NCBI GenBank assembly: GCA_023413555.1
Contig: JAEZPG010000003.1
Coordinates: 1-35,272, forward strand
DNA: 35,272 nt
From: Bacillota bacterium
Lineage (GTDB): Bacteria > Bacillota > Clostridia > Lachnospirales > Lachnospiraceae
Direction of reading: 5' to 3'
The stretch's first letter is position 1. The number at the start of each line of letters is the position of its first letter. A program made the translations under genes and the position numbers. A model generated the notes under the pieces. It worked only from the letters and a program-made list of their open reading frames with translations, searched no databases and was not told the DNA's origin. This document shows positions 8,510 to 16,519 of this stretch, piece by piece.

Positions 8510-9439
8510 TTATTCAAATAATGCAGTAGAAAGATAACGTTCTCCGGTGTCAGGTAATAACACAACGATTCTCTTACCCACATTCTCCGGACGTTTTGCT
8601 AATTGTTTTGCTGCCGCAAGGGCTGCTCCTGCAGAGATTCCAACTAACAGCCCTTCTACCTTAGCAACCTCTCTGGAAGCTTCAAAAGCATCCTCATTAT
8701 CTACCTTAATTATCTCATCCACTATATTAAGATTCATGACATCAGGGATAAAGCCGGCACCTATTCCCTGAATCTTATGAGGTCCTGGCTGTCCTCCTGA
8801 TAATACAGGGGAAGCTAATGGTTCTACAGCAACTACTTTTACGCCAGGAATCTTAGCCTTTAGAACTTCTCCTGTTCCGGTAATGGTTCCGCCAGTACCA
8901 ACACCAGCTACAAAGATGTCCACTTTACCATCTGTGTCACGAAGAATCTCTTCAGCTGTTGTCCTTCTGTGGATCTCAGGATTGGCTTTATTCTCAAACT
9001 GCTGCAATACAATGGCATTTCCAAGCTCTTTCTCTAACTCCAATGCCTTGGCAATTGCCCCTTTCATTCCTTGTGCGCCCGGGGTTAACACAATCTCTGC
9101 CCCTAAGGCTGCCACTATCCTTCTTCTCTCAACACTCATTGTATCTGGCATAGTAAGAATCAGTTTTAGGCCTTTGGAAGCTGCAACAAATGCAAGGCCA
9201 ATTCCAGTATTACCACTAGTAGGTTCAATTAATACAGTATCCTGGTTAATCTTTCCCTGTTGGATACCTTCTTCAATCATGTTGTAGGCTATTCTATCCT
9301 TTACACTACCAAGCGGGTTAAAGTACTCCAGTTTAGCAACCACTTCTGCCTGTAGTTCGTTATTTCTCTCAAAATTAGTTAGCTCCAATAATGGGGTGTT
9401 ACCAATTAAATCTGTTAATTTCTTTGCAATCTTTGTCAT
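8510..9439 (-). CDS. cysK: Cysteine synthase (O-acetylserine sulfhydrylase A)
   Basis: PLP enzyme making cysteine from O-acetylserine and sulfide. The PLP lysine is K47 in NPLGSVKDR. The substrate loop EPTSGNTGIG (72-81) and phosphate-binding GTGGTITG (181-188) are intact. The length of 309 aa is typical for CysK. ATG start with AGAGGATGAAGGA upstream. It lies 42 bp downstream of the Rrf2 regulator gene and is probably co-transcribed with it. In Bacillus CysK is also the signalling partner of the Rrf2 protein CymR, so the gene order here is functionally suggestive. Confidence 0.97.
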   Translation of the reverse strand: MTKIAKKLTDLIGNTPLLELTNFERNNELQAEVVAKLEYFNPLGSVKDRIAYNMIEEGIQQGKINQDTVLIEPTSGNTGIGLAFVAASKGLKLILTMPDTMSVERRRIVAALGAEIVLTPGAQGMKGAIAKALELEKELGNAIVLQQFENKANPEIHRRTTAEEILRDTDGKVDIFVAGVGTGGTITGTGEVLKAKIPGVKVVAVEPLASPVLSGGQPGPHKIQGIGAGFIPDVMNLNIVDEIIKVDNEDAFEASREVAKVEGLLVGISAGAALAAAKQLAKRPENVGKRIVVLLPDTGERYLSTALFE

Positions 9440-9481
9440 AATCCTTCATCCTCTCTTTCTTATTATCTATTATTGCTAATG

Positions 9482-9928
9482 CTATATATAATACATATTT
9501 CCATTTTCATGATTCATACTTTCATACTCGAGACACAAATCCTTTAATGTAGTCTTCTTAATGTAATTTCCAACCTGTTCATTAATCTTATCCCAAACTA
9601 ACTCTTTTACTGCTAGACGAATGTAATCATTCTCGCTATCTTCCAGAATAGTGTCATCCACTATACGAAACTCTCCTTCCAGGGCTGTTACTACCATATC
9701 AACCGTTATCTTCTCTGGTTCCATAGCCAATATATAGCCCCCTTGAAATCCCTTTATACTTTTTACCAGCCCAGCTCTTCTCAATACAGCAAATACTTGC
9801 TCCAAATAATTCAGAGAAATCTTTTGTCTCTCTGCAATGCCTGCCAGTGAAACCTGCCCTTGAGTGGAGTGAATTGCCAAATCAAGTAGTGCCCGCAGAC
9901 CGTATCTTCCTTTCGTTGATACCTTCAT
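9482..9928 (-). CDS. Rrf2-family regulator, CymR-like
   Basis: Winged-helix Rrf2 repressor. The N-terminus MKVSTKGRYGLRALLDLA and the recognition segment ISLNYLEQVFAVLRRAGLV followed by GFQGGYILA are diagnostic. The [2Fe-2S] cysteine triad of IscR/NsrR is absent: only one Cys (in LKDLCLEYE) occurs near the C-terminus. That is the CymR state. CymR of Bacillus/Staphylococcus represses sulfur genes with CysK as partner, and here cysK is the next gene. GAAAGGAGGG precedes the ATG. Palindromic sites within its own promoter suggest autoregulation. Confidence 0.92.
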   Translation of the reverse strand: MKVSTKGRYGLRALLDLAIHSTQGQVSLAGIAERQKISLNYLEQVFAVLRRAGLVKSIKGFQGGYILAMEPEKITVDMVVTALEGEFRIVDDTILEDSENDYIRLAVKELVWDKINEQVGNYIKKTTLKDLCLEYESMNHENGNMYYI

Positions 9929-9958
9929 AGAACCCTCCTTTCAGATCCATAACATAGT

Positions 9959-9991
9959 AATTCATATTAGCGAATTATAATTCCTAGTAAA
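9959..9991 (-). promoter_or_regulatory. Rrf2-cysK promoter with candidate operator
   Basis: On the minus strand TTTACT (9986-9991), a 16-bp spacer and TAATAT (9964-9969) form a plausible promoter. Overlapping it is AATTC-N8-GAATT-AT-AATTC (9959-9983), containing the perfect palindrome GAATTATAATTC (9972-9983). The position between and over the promoter boxes fits repression by the Rrf2 protein itself. Confidence 0.5.
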
Positions 9992-10157
9992 CAACTATGT
10001 TTTATATATATTATATATACACCTCATTTGAGACGATGTCAAGATAGTTTTTGTAAAATATATCATTTTATACCAGGAAGGTTGACTTGTTAGCACTTCT
10101 ATGTAAGACTGCCCGCATCTGGTTCGCTATAGCTTCCCTAGATACTCTTATCAATTG

Positions 10158-10187
10158 AAAAAACGGCTACCAAAAGGTAACCGTTTT
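10158..10187 (-). terminator. Rho-independent terminator of the kinase/response regulator operon
   Basis: Stem AAAACGGCTACC / GGTAACCGTTTT with one mismatch and a 4-base loop. On the minus strand it is followed by TTTTTTC. It begins 7 bp after the response regulator stop codon. The rest of 9992-10157 shows no gene. Confidence 0.85.
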
Positions 10188-10193
10188 GATTAA

Positions 10194-11267
10194 CTACACT
10201 GCTATTAACTGCGGCATAACTCTATTAAAAACCTCAACCAAATCAGGATCAAATGCATAACCGGCTTCTTGATTAATGATTCGTACCGTCTCTTCATTAT
10301 TAAATGCTTTACGGTATGTTGTATCTCTAGTAAGAGCTTCAAATACGGTTACCAAAGAAACAATTCTGGCTGATAGTGGTATCTTTTTCTTCAAAATACC
10401 ATATGGATATCCCTGGCCATCAAACCGTTCATGGTGGTACATTGCCACATCCATTGCCATTTTCAAATACTCGTTATTCTGATCCTGCTTATAAAGCTGG
10501 CTTAATGGTTGTATGCCATAGGAGGTATGTTGCTTGACAACTGACATCTCTGAATTGTTCAGTTTTCCTGGTTTATAAATTATGGAAGCATCTATGGACA
10601 ACATTCCTATGTCACACAATGGCGCAACTTTCTCTATTAAATCTACAAAGTTATTATCCACTTCCTGACTATACTGAGGCAACATCCGTAGGGCACTAGA
10701 TATTACTTTTGCATACCTGCTTACCTTATCTAAACGGCTGACACAACAAGCTGAGGTCTTTAGCATGGAGACAAAAGCTGATACGACTCGCTCTTTTTCC
10801 ACTCGTTGGACTTCATCTTTGCTTTCTAGTAATTTTTGTAGTCTATCATTCTGATACATCAGTCGATCCAAAATAAGCTTAGACTGGGCATGGCACTTAA
10901 TTCTGGCTGCTAATTCACTAGCATCATATGGCATTGTCACATAATCAACTGCCCCAAGCTCAAATGCTTTCAATTTGTATGACAATTTATTATCTGCAGT
11001 CACAAACATAACTGGAATATTATTAAATTTCGAATTACTGTTGAGTATTTTCAGAAAATCCAATCCTGACATTTCTGGCATAGAAACATCTAATAAAATA
11101 AGACTAGGCATACAAGTTTCAATTGCTTTTATACCCTGAACCGGAGACACTACCGGTCTTGCCTTATATCCAATCTTCGTTACAATTTTGGATAGCTCTA
11201 CAAGATTGGAGATTACATCATCTAAGATTAGTATATTTAAGTCATGTTGCTCTTTATCCTTCTTCAC
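10194..11267 (-). CDS. Response regulator with degenerate HD-GYP domain
   Basis: N-terminal receiver domain (about 10-125): acidic pair D16/D17, phospho-acceptor D60 (LILLDVSMPEMSG) and T90. The usually invariant lysine of the K-P motif is Met112 (YVTMPYD). The C-terminal domain (about 165-350) is HD-GYP-like: HHERFDGQGYPYG (278-290) and H247 are present, but the HD of HDIGK is Cys218-Asp219 (LCDIGML), and the upstream metal-binding His appears to be R178. HD-GYP proteins hydrolyse cyclic di-GMP; with these changes the metal site may be inactive or altered. Start is GTG at 11267; its ribosome binding site AGGAGG overlaps the stop codon of the kinase gene, implying translational coupling. Confidence 0.9.
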   Translation of the reverse strand: MKKDKEQHDLNILILDDVISNLVELSKIVTKIGYKARPVVSPVQGIKAIETCMPSLILLDVSMPEMSGLDFLKILNSNSKFNNIPVMFVTADNKLSYKLKAFELGAVDYVTMPYDASELAARIKCHAQSKLILDRLMYQNDRLQKLLESKDEVQRVEKERVVSAFVSMLKTSACCVSRLDKVSRYAKVISSALRMLPQYSQEVDNNFVDLIEKVAPLCDIGMLSIDASIIYKPGKLNNSEMSVVKQHTSYGIQPLSQLYKQDQNNEYLKMAMDVAMYHHERFDGQGYPYGILKKKIPLSARIVSLVTVFEALTRDTTYRKAFNNEETVRIINQEAGYAFDPDLVEVFNRVMPQLIAV

Positions 11268-11278
11268 AAGAATCCTCC

Positions 11279-12721
11279 TTACTCGCTCTCTAGCACTACC
11301 TTTAAGCCTTCCACCAATTCCTTTGCCTTTTTTGAATCTTTTCTACGACTTGCCAGTTCCAACCGAAAAGCCAATTTACCTAATTCAGGATCCATTCCCT
11401 CCAACAATCTCTTAATTTGATGGCTATAGACCTGAGTTCTCTCCCATGACCCAAACTCTATACAAAGTAATATTTGACCTACTAAATAATCTAAATCACG
11501 CTCATTTTCCCTATCGCTTTCCATCAGGGAAAATGTACTCGGATTTCCCTTATTATTATCATATTTCTGCTCATACGTATCTGGATGCTCATTATGAAGT
11601 TTCTCAAAACCATTAGCATAATCACATTTATCCAAAACCAGTTCAAAAAAGAATCTGCTTCCTTTTAAGTATTTACTTTCCACCTCCAAAGTACCACCCA
11701 TAGCTTCTACAATTCCCTTGGAAATTGCCAAACCCAAACCAGTCCCTCCATATTTTCTAGTAATCGAGGCATCCCCTTGAGAAAAGCTTTGGAATAAATA
11801 CTTCATCTGTTCAGCCTTTATTCCAATTCCAGTATCACTTACTACAAATAAAACTGTGACCTGCGAAATTGTCTCTGCTTTGTGCACTATCTCCAAACGA
11901 ACACTACCTTGTTCAGTAAACTTAACAGCATTACTTAACAGATTATTTAATACCTGGCCAATCCACTCCTTATCTCCCTTTAGAAATTGGGGCAACTTAT
12001 GATCCAAACTTATATCAAATCGTAACCCCTTATATACAGCAAGATTCTGATTAATCCGGATGATTGGGTTGAGCCATTCCTGTATTACAAAAGGTTCCTT
12101 TGTTACTTCAAGTCTTCCAGCTACCATCTTTGTGTAATCCAAAACCTGATTAATGGTTTTCTCCATGGACTTGCAACAATTCTTAAGCAAACACAGGTCT
12201 TCCTTTGTTTTCTCGGAAAGCACTGTACTGTCCATCATAGAAAGTAAGCCTATTATGCCATTCAGTGGTGTTCTTAGTTCATGTGTAACATTGGCCAAGA
12301 AAAGATTCTTCACTTCATTGGCATGCTCTAATTCTTTTGCTAAGGCTTCCACCTGGTTCTGCAAATCCCTCGTTGGTTGAACATTCTTAATCACACAAAT
12401 ACCATAAACATTCTTATCCCTTACAACTAAAAGACTAACATTGCTAATAAAACAGGTGTTATTCTTCCGATACACAGGAATATCAAACCACTCCTGATAA
12501 TAATTGGAAGTCTTAGGGATAGTAAATGGCAATTCAGAAGCAAATAGAGTATCTATGGTAAGGTTGGCTAAATCCTGCCCCTCATAGCCCAAATGCCTCC
12601 CAGCAGCCAAATTCCAATTAACAAGAACACCCTGTCGATTATACCAAAGGACAATGTCATCAATTCTATGTATTATTTCCTTATAATGCTGGTCCCATAA
12701 TTTATCAGATTCCAGTTGCAT
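11279..12721 (-). CDS. PAS sensor histidine kinase with HPt-like tail
   Basis: Cytoplasmic sensor kinase with no membrane segment. A PAS-like domain occupies about residues 10-120. The H-box has H147 in THELRTPLNG. The ATPase domain has N264 (NNLLSNAVKF), the G1 motif DTGIGI (296-301) and the G2 motif GGTGLGLAIS (325-334). After residue 365 there is a low-complexity linker, then a helical tail (about 410-480) with SHQIKRLL (H434) and LELASRR at the spacing seen in HPt phosphotransfer domains; this last assignment is inference. It is followed directly by its probable partner response regulator. ATG start with GGGAG upstream. Confidence 0.92.
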   Translation of the reverse strand: MQLESDKLWDQHYKEIIHRIDDIVLWYNRQGVLVNWNLAAGRHLGYEGQDLANLTIDTLFASELPFTIPKTSNYYQEWFDIPVYRKNNTCFISNVSLLVVRDKNVYGICVIKNVQPTRDLQNQVEALAKELEHANEVKNLFLANVTHELRTPLNGIIGLLSMMDSTVLSEKTKEDLCLLKNCCKSMEKTINQVLDYTKMVAGRLEVTKEPFVIQEWLNPIIRINQNLAVYKGLRFDISLDHKLPQFLKGDKEWIGQVLNNLLSNAVKFTEQGSVRLEIVHKAETISQVTVLFVVSDTGIGIKAEQMKYLFQSFSQGDASITRKYGGTGLGLAISKGIVEAMGGTLEVESKYLKGSRFFFELVLDKCDYANGFEKLHNEHPDTYEQKYDNNKGNPSTFSLMESDRENERDLDYLVGQILLCIEFGSWERTQVYSHQIKRLLEGMDPELGKLAFRLELASRRKDSKKAKELVEGLKVVLESE

Positions 12722-12863
12722 ATCTACTCCCTATATTACAATATATATATATAATTATCTTATTTCTTCATACATTATTTGTCAATATTATGTTATTTAT
12801 ATCGATAATATTTGCTCAATATGTAACTCTATTTTTAACAATGCAAAGAGTTATTTTAACAAT

Positions 12864-12891
12864 TTGATTATGTACAGATCAATTCTATGAT
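12864..12891 (+). promoter_or_regulatory. Probable promoter/operator of the Xre gene
   Basis: TTGATT (12864-12869), 16-bp spacer, TATGAT (12886-12891). The -35 box is part of an inverted repeat TTGAT / ATCAA (12864-12868 and 12878-12882) centred on TGTACA, which could be the binding site of the Xre protein itself. The remainder of 12722-12925 is AT-rich spacer between divergent genes. Confidence 0.45.
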
Positions 12892-12925
12892 AAATTATCC
12901 TTAGCACGTTAATGGGAGGTTCTAT

Positions 12926-13264
12926 ATGGCATTTAGTAAAAGATTAAAAATGCTTCGTCAAAAGCACCGGCTTACACAGAGCGATTTAGCAGAAATCTTG
13001 GAGTTAAAACCAACCGCCATTTCAAATTATGAATCAGAACGAAATGAACCTTCTTTTGGTAAGTTAATTGCCTTAGCACAATATTTTGATGTTTCTTGCG
13101 ATTACTTATTAGGAGTGACAGACTCGTATCTTCCCATTGGAGGAGAAGTCCTAGATCGCGATATTGTTGAGTTCTTTCAACTTTACCAACAACTCTCCAG
13201 TAAAAGCGTCGTTGAGCTTGGTCACTTCGCAAGATATCTATTGTATAAGCAATCATCAACATAA
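12926..13264 (+). CDS. Xre-family helix-turn-helix regulator
   Basis: A 112-aa DNA-binding protein. Residues about 5-62 form an HTH_3 domain with LTQSDLAEILELKPTAISNY as the HTH proper and the common AQYFDVSCDYLLGVTD ending. The C-terminal ~45 residues are helical and probably dimerise or sense a signal. ATG start with GGGAGG six bases upstream. It is divergent from the sensor kinase gene and convergent with the SEC-C gene. Nothing nearby looks like a phage, so it is probably a resident regulator. Targets are unknown. Confidence 0.92.
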   Translation: MAFSKRLKMLRQKHRLTQSDLAEILELKPTAISNYESERNEPSFGKLIALAQYFDVSCDYLLGVTDSYLPIGGEVLDRDIVEFFQLYQQLSSKSVVELGHFARYLLYKQSST

Positions 13265-13295
13265 GTATGAACTCTTTACAAGCCTTGAAATAAAA

Positions 13296-13361
13296 AGACA
13301 TAACAGATTGACCCAACTGTACTTCACTATACTTTTTTCTCAGGCCATCTATGTTATGTCT
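13296..13361. repeat. Inverted repeat between convergent genes
   Basis: A perfect 10-bp inverted repeat AGACATAACA (13296-13305) / TGTTATGTCT (13352-13361) with a 46-base loop lies between the ends of the Xre and SEC-C genes. It might contribute to bidirectional termination, but no T-run is well placed. Confidence 0.35.
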
Positions 13362-13389
13362 ATTTAATATCTTTTATTCTATTCTATCT

Positions 13390-13890
13390 CTATCGTGCGC
13401 AACACTGCTTATACTTCTTACCGCTACCACAAGGACAAGGATCATTTCTTCCAATTTTCTTCTCTTTTACTATGGTGTTGGACTTTCTCTGAGTGAGGAA
13501 CAATTCTTTTCTTCTCTCCTTAGTCAACAGTTCATCCCATGCTGGAAGCTCATATAACCAGTCAGCCTTTGCTTCACACATGTTGTAATACAATTTTTCT
13601 AAATCCAATTCTAATGTAATTACAGTATCTTCTTCCATCTCCTCAATTGGATTTGGTGTCTTTAGACTATCATTAATTCCATCTAAGAAACCAACCATGA
13701 TAGGCAGTTCCAAATTATATTTATCCGCAAGTTCTTTTACGGTTCCTGTCACTACTGTTTTTGGCTCTGCTAATAACTGCTCATAGACACCCTTTTCCAG
13801 GTTAAAATAATTGTTCCAAAACAATTGTCCTGCTTTACTATTCATATCCTGATTATAAGCATTTTCTCTCCACTGGGTTAATAAACTCAT
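13390..13890 (-). CDS. SEC-C zinc-binding domain protein
   Basis: A 166-aa protein ending in a SEC-C metal-binding motif (residues 147-166, GRNDPCPCGSGKKYKQCC), the same zinc-binding element found at the SecA C-terminus, where it binds SecB and ribosomes. The N-terminal 145 residues are an acidic helical domain that I cannot name. The ATG at 13890 is chosen because AAAGGA lies nine bases upstream; the ORF extends in frame to 13926 without a ribosome binding site. A promoter at 13946-13974 faces it. Function is unknown beyond zinc binding. Confidence 0.88.
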   Translation of the reverse strand: MSLLTQWRENAYNQDMNSKAGQLFWNNYFNLEKGVYEQLLAEPKTVVTGTVKELADKYNLELPIMVGFLDGINDSLKTPNPIEEMEEDTVITLELDLEKLYYNMCEAKADWLYELPAWDELLTKERRKELFLTQRKSNTIVKEKKIGRNDPCPCGSGKKYKQCCAR

Positions 13891-13945
13891 CGTGCACGTC
13901 CTTTCTAATACCACATCTATCGGCAAAATCCTATAAACTTTTCAA

Positions 13946-13974
13946 AGTATAGCATACACTACTTGTCTACGCAA
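13946..13974 (-). promoter_or_regulatory. Possible promoter of the SEC-C gene
   Basis: Minus-strand TTGCGT (13969-13974), 17-bp spacer and TATACT (13946-13951), about 55 bp upstream of the start codon. It is back to back with the plus-strand promoter at 13983. Confidence 0.5.
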
Positions 13975-13982
13975 TATTAAAG

Positions 13983-14010
13983 TTGATATCTTTTTATTAT
14001 TTTTTATAAT
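13983..14010 (+). promoter_or_regulatory. Strong sigma-A promoter of the candidate small RNA
   Basis: TTGATA (13983-13988), 16-bp spacer and a perfect TATAAT (14005-14010). No protein gene with a ribosome binding site follows before the terminator at 14193-14226. Confidence 0.65.
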
Positions 14011-14016
14011 TTTGTT

Positions 14017-14226
14017 GAATAAAACCTTTTTATATGTCCCATACTATTACTAATCTAATAAATGATTTACAACGAAGTAAAACGTTTGTTAGAGATTACA
14101 AATCGCGTATGCTCAATATATAATTGGATCCCCCCTCCAATTATAGTAGCAATATACAAAAGAAAAATTAAATACTTATCCTCCCCTTTTTTAAAGCCCT
14201 TCCTGCATCCCCAGGAAGGGCTTTTT
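14017..14226 (+). ncRNA. Candidate small regulatory RNA with C-rich loops
   Basis: A promoter and an intrinsic terminator bracket about 210 bases with no convincing ORF (the only frame, from 14062, has no ribosome binding site and runs through the terminator). The RNA would carry a perfect 9-bp hairpin TATAATTGG / CCAATTATA (14119-14127 and 14137-14145) whose 9-base loop is ATCCCCCCT, an unpaired TCCTCCCCTTTTTT (14179-14192), and a terminator loop CATCCC (14206-14211). Repeated exposed C-rich motifs are the hallmark of RoxS/RsaE-type small RNAs, which pair with Shine-Dalgarno sequences. The family assignment is inference from architecture, not from sequence homology. Confidence 0.55.
14193..14226 (+). 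terminator. Rho-independent terminator of the candidate small RNA
   Basis: A perfect 13-bp stem AAAGCCCTTCCTG / CAGGAAGGGCTTT (14193-14205 and 14212-14224) with a 6-base loop, then T's. The T-run is on the plus strand, so it belongs to a plus-strand transcript, although it also lies just beyond the minus-strand DUF5131 gene. Confidence 0.85.
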
Positions 14227-14233
14227 CATGTAC

Positions 14234-14968
14234 TCACCTCTCACGTTTCCCATTGTAATTGATTCCTGCTTTTCTTGCTTGAATCATCTGATCTTTCCGC
14301 TTAATCTGATATATCTTATTTCCTTTTTTAAAATTGGCGCCAGTCTGTTTAAAATAAAAGGACACATCATATTTTACACACTGTTCCATGGTTTGAAGAA
14401 TCCAGGCATAGTCGCAGACCCTAGCATTTTCTCCAGATTCACCGCCACAGGACACCAACTCAATCTGTCCTGATTGCAGATATTGCTCAATGTTAATTGC
14501 CTCCAGCATAGGTTCATGAATAATGGTCTTATGTTTGATAGGGGCCGCAAGAAAGATTGGCAGCCTATAGTCTGCTCTATTCTGATTTTCACAGGTACAC
14601 ATAATACTGACATTATCATATCCATCACCCCAGTCCTCTGGTATACACTCTATGAAGCGATCAATTCGTTTTGTGATAATAACAAACTTAAGGTCCTGAC
14701 GCCATTTCATCATCTGCCAAGCCTCCATTCTCCATTGGTCCGCTTCCTCGATGAAAAAATCAGAAGTCAAACAGGTATAGACCGGTTCTTTGTCTGGCTG
14801 TAGCTTATATTCATTGTTACGATTTTTCTTAATTGGAAGTTCAAAGTTGGCTGTTTTTGTGACGATACTGCTATCTTTACCAAACTCTGCATCACGCCTA
14901 TAAACATAGCAGTTATAACAGCCTGGACTGATTTTCTTACATCCATGCCATGGATTCCAGGTTGCCAT
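14234..14968 (-). CDS. DUF5131 (phage Gp37/Gp68-type) radical-SAM-like protein
   Basis: A 244-aa protein with the family N-terminus TWNPWHGCKKISPGCYNCY, which has three cysteines C10, C17 and C20 resembling the iron-sulfur motif of radical SAM enzymes. Further family landmarks are KFVIITKR, the CGGESGENARVCDYAW segment (about 183-198) and FYFKQTG near the C-terminus. The family is common in phages and mobile elements but its biochemical role is not established. ATG start preceded by TGGAGATGGA. It stands alone, with no phage genes around it, next to the candidate small RNA terminator. It could be a relic of transfer or a domesticated gene. Confidence 0.9.
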   Translation of the reverse strand: MATWNPWHGCKKISPGCYNCYVYRRDAEFGKDSSIVTKTANFELPIKKNRNNEYKLQPDKEPVYTCLTSDFFIEEADQWRMEAWQMMKWRQDLKFVIITKRIDRFIECIPEDWGDGYDNVSIMCTCENQNRADYRLPIFLAAPIKHKTIIHEPMLEAINIEQYLQSGQIELVSCGGESGENARVCDYAWILQTMEQCVKYDVSFYFKQTGANFKKGNKIYQIKRKDQMIQARKAGINYNGKRER

Positions 14969-15047
14969 TCATCCATCTCCATTTCTCTTTTCTTCCATAA
15001 ATTATATCATATAATAATACACATAATATAAATAATTCTAAGATAAA

Positions 15048-16517
15048 TTATTTCTTCTTATCGAATTCTAAATTAAACACATAATCATCATCTAGACACA
15101 CATATGCATAATCCATCTCTATCGGATATCCATTCTCTTTAGCATACTCTTTAATCTCTTGGTCTAGTGTGGCATCATTTACGAATCTGTCCTTATTGGC
15201 TAACTGATTGGGAGCTCTATCTTCATCCACAACAGTATCCCTTGATTGAGCAATTATATTAAAGGAATCTTCATCATTCTTAATAGTGACCCACATATCG
15301 TTAACTATCTTACTCTTTTCATTTTCATTCGGTGTAAAATAAAAGGTTAAGGTGTCCTCTTTACTCATTTCTACTTTGTCCAATTTGATATGGGCTAGGC
15401 CAAAATCTATGTCTTTATCTAGGGTAAGACTTTCCCCTTCTTCCAGATAAGGTATGGTAAATTGATTATTCACCATTGACTTACAAGTGATATAAGGAAC
15501 CACCAATTTTGCTTTTCTCATACCCTCCGGTATAGGAAAAGTATAGTAAGGTGCCTTTCTTATATCTTTCTCGTCATCCTCATCAAGATCCCCATAGAAA
15601 GCATACTTTTTCCCTCCACTGGCATAAATCCTTCCTTGGTCTGTCTCTAAATAAACATCCTTATAAGAAGTACAAGGGTCTGCGCCTTTAAGTCCATATG
15701 GTAATGGTGATTGGTTCACATTGTATAGATAAACCGTAAGAACTCCATTTTCTAAAAAGGATTCTGTAGTAAAATCAATACCATTATGGGAGACGACTTC
15801 GCCATAAGAATTGGCATGCACACATTTTTCCAATTGATACTTCACATTTAAATCTTCATATACCATAGTATAATTCGTATCCGTACTAATGGCTACATCC
15901 GACAGTTTATACTCATAAGTCCCATTCAATTCTATATGATTGCCTTCATTCTTTTTGGCTGTGATTCTTTGAGCCGTACGCTCGCATTCCTTATCATTGG
16001 CATATAAAGCAATCTCAGGCTTTCCATCTATCTGATAGGACTTTTCTATTCCTGTAATCATCCATGACAGAGTAATGGTATCCCCAATGACATAAGAGTT
16101 CGTCACTAGTATCTGACATTTTCCATTATCTACACACAGTTCATCTGGAGTGTAAGTAAAATAATAGTCGCATTGCGAGAGATCCATCGTCTTATCCGGA
16201 TTATAATAATCCGGCTCTCTATTCTCTATAGCCCCATATCCTTGTATATAGGTAACAACCCGACGAAAAGCATTAACGATACTCTCATTATTATAAAGCA
16301 CTAACCCTACTACAATGGCAACCATGGCTGCAATTCCCACAAATCTGCGACGTACCAATTTCCCATGAGACTTCCGGTCTGCATCTGTCTTTGTTGGTAG
16401 AAATCCTGCTTTTCTCATTGTCTTTTCTCGAATACGGTTTATGATATCCTGATCCACCTCCATAATAGCTTCATTGGACAGGTTAACAATGCAATCTTCC
16501 TTACTATTTTGTTCCAT
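15048..16517 (-). CDS. DUF4179-type membrane anti-sigma factor
   Basis: A 489-aa protein with a ~55-residue cytoplasmic N-terminus, one membrane segment (about 59-75, RRFVGIAAMVAIVVGLVLY) and a large extracellular beta-rich domain typical of DUF4179 proteins. It starts two bases after the stop codon of the sigma factor gene; AGGAGG, inside the last sigma codons, supports the ATG at 16517 (an in-frame TTG at 16523 is less likely). The arrangement is that of an ECF-type sigma factor held inactive at the membrane by its co-transcribed partner. The signal sensed by the outer domain is unknown. Confidence 0.85.
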   Translation of the reverse strand: MEQNSKEDCIVNLSNEAIMEVDQDIINRIREKTMRKAGFLPTKTDADRKSHGKLVRRRFVGIAAMVAIVVGLVLYNNESIVNAFRRVVTYIQGYGAIENREPDYYNPDKTMDLSQCDYYFTYTPDELCVDNGKCQILVTNSYVIGDTITLSWMITGIEKSYQIDGKPEIALYANDKECERTAQRITAKKNEGNHIELNGTYEYKLSDVAISTDTNYTMVYEDLNVKYQLEKCVHANSYGEVVSHNGIDFTTESFLENGVLTVYLYNVNQSPLPYGLKGADPCTSYKDVYLETDQGRIYASGGKKYAFYGDLDEDDEKDIRKAPYYTFPIPEGMRKAKLVVPYITCKSMVNNQFTIPYLEEGESLTLDKDIDFGLAHIKLDKVEMSKEDTLTFYFTPNENEKSKIVNDMWVTIKNDEDSFNIIAQSRDTVVDEDRAPNQLANKDRFVNDATLDQEIKEYAKENGYPIEMDYAYVCLDDDYVFNLEFDKKK

Positions 16518-16519
16518 AT

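Noticed and set aside
8883..9287. 134-codon plus-strand ORF inside cysK
   Set aside because: Antisense shadow of a strongly conserved enzyme gene; no ribosome binding site.
14062..14262. 66-codon plus-strand ORF
   Set aside because: No ribosome binding site, and it reads through a strong intrinsic terminator at 14193-14226 into the DUF5131 gene; the region fits a small RNA better.
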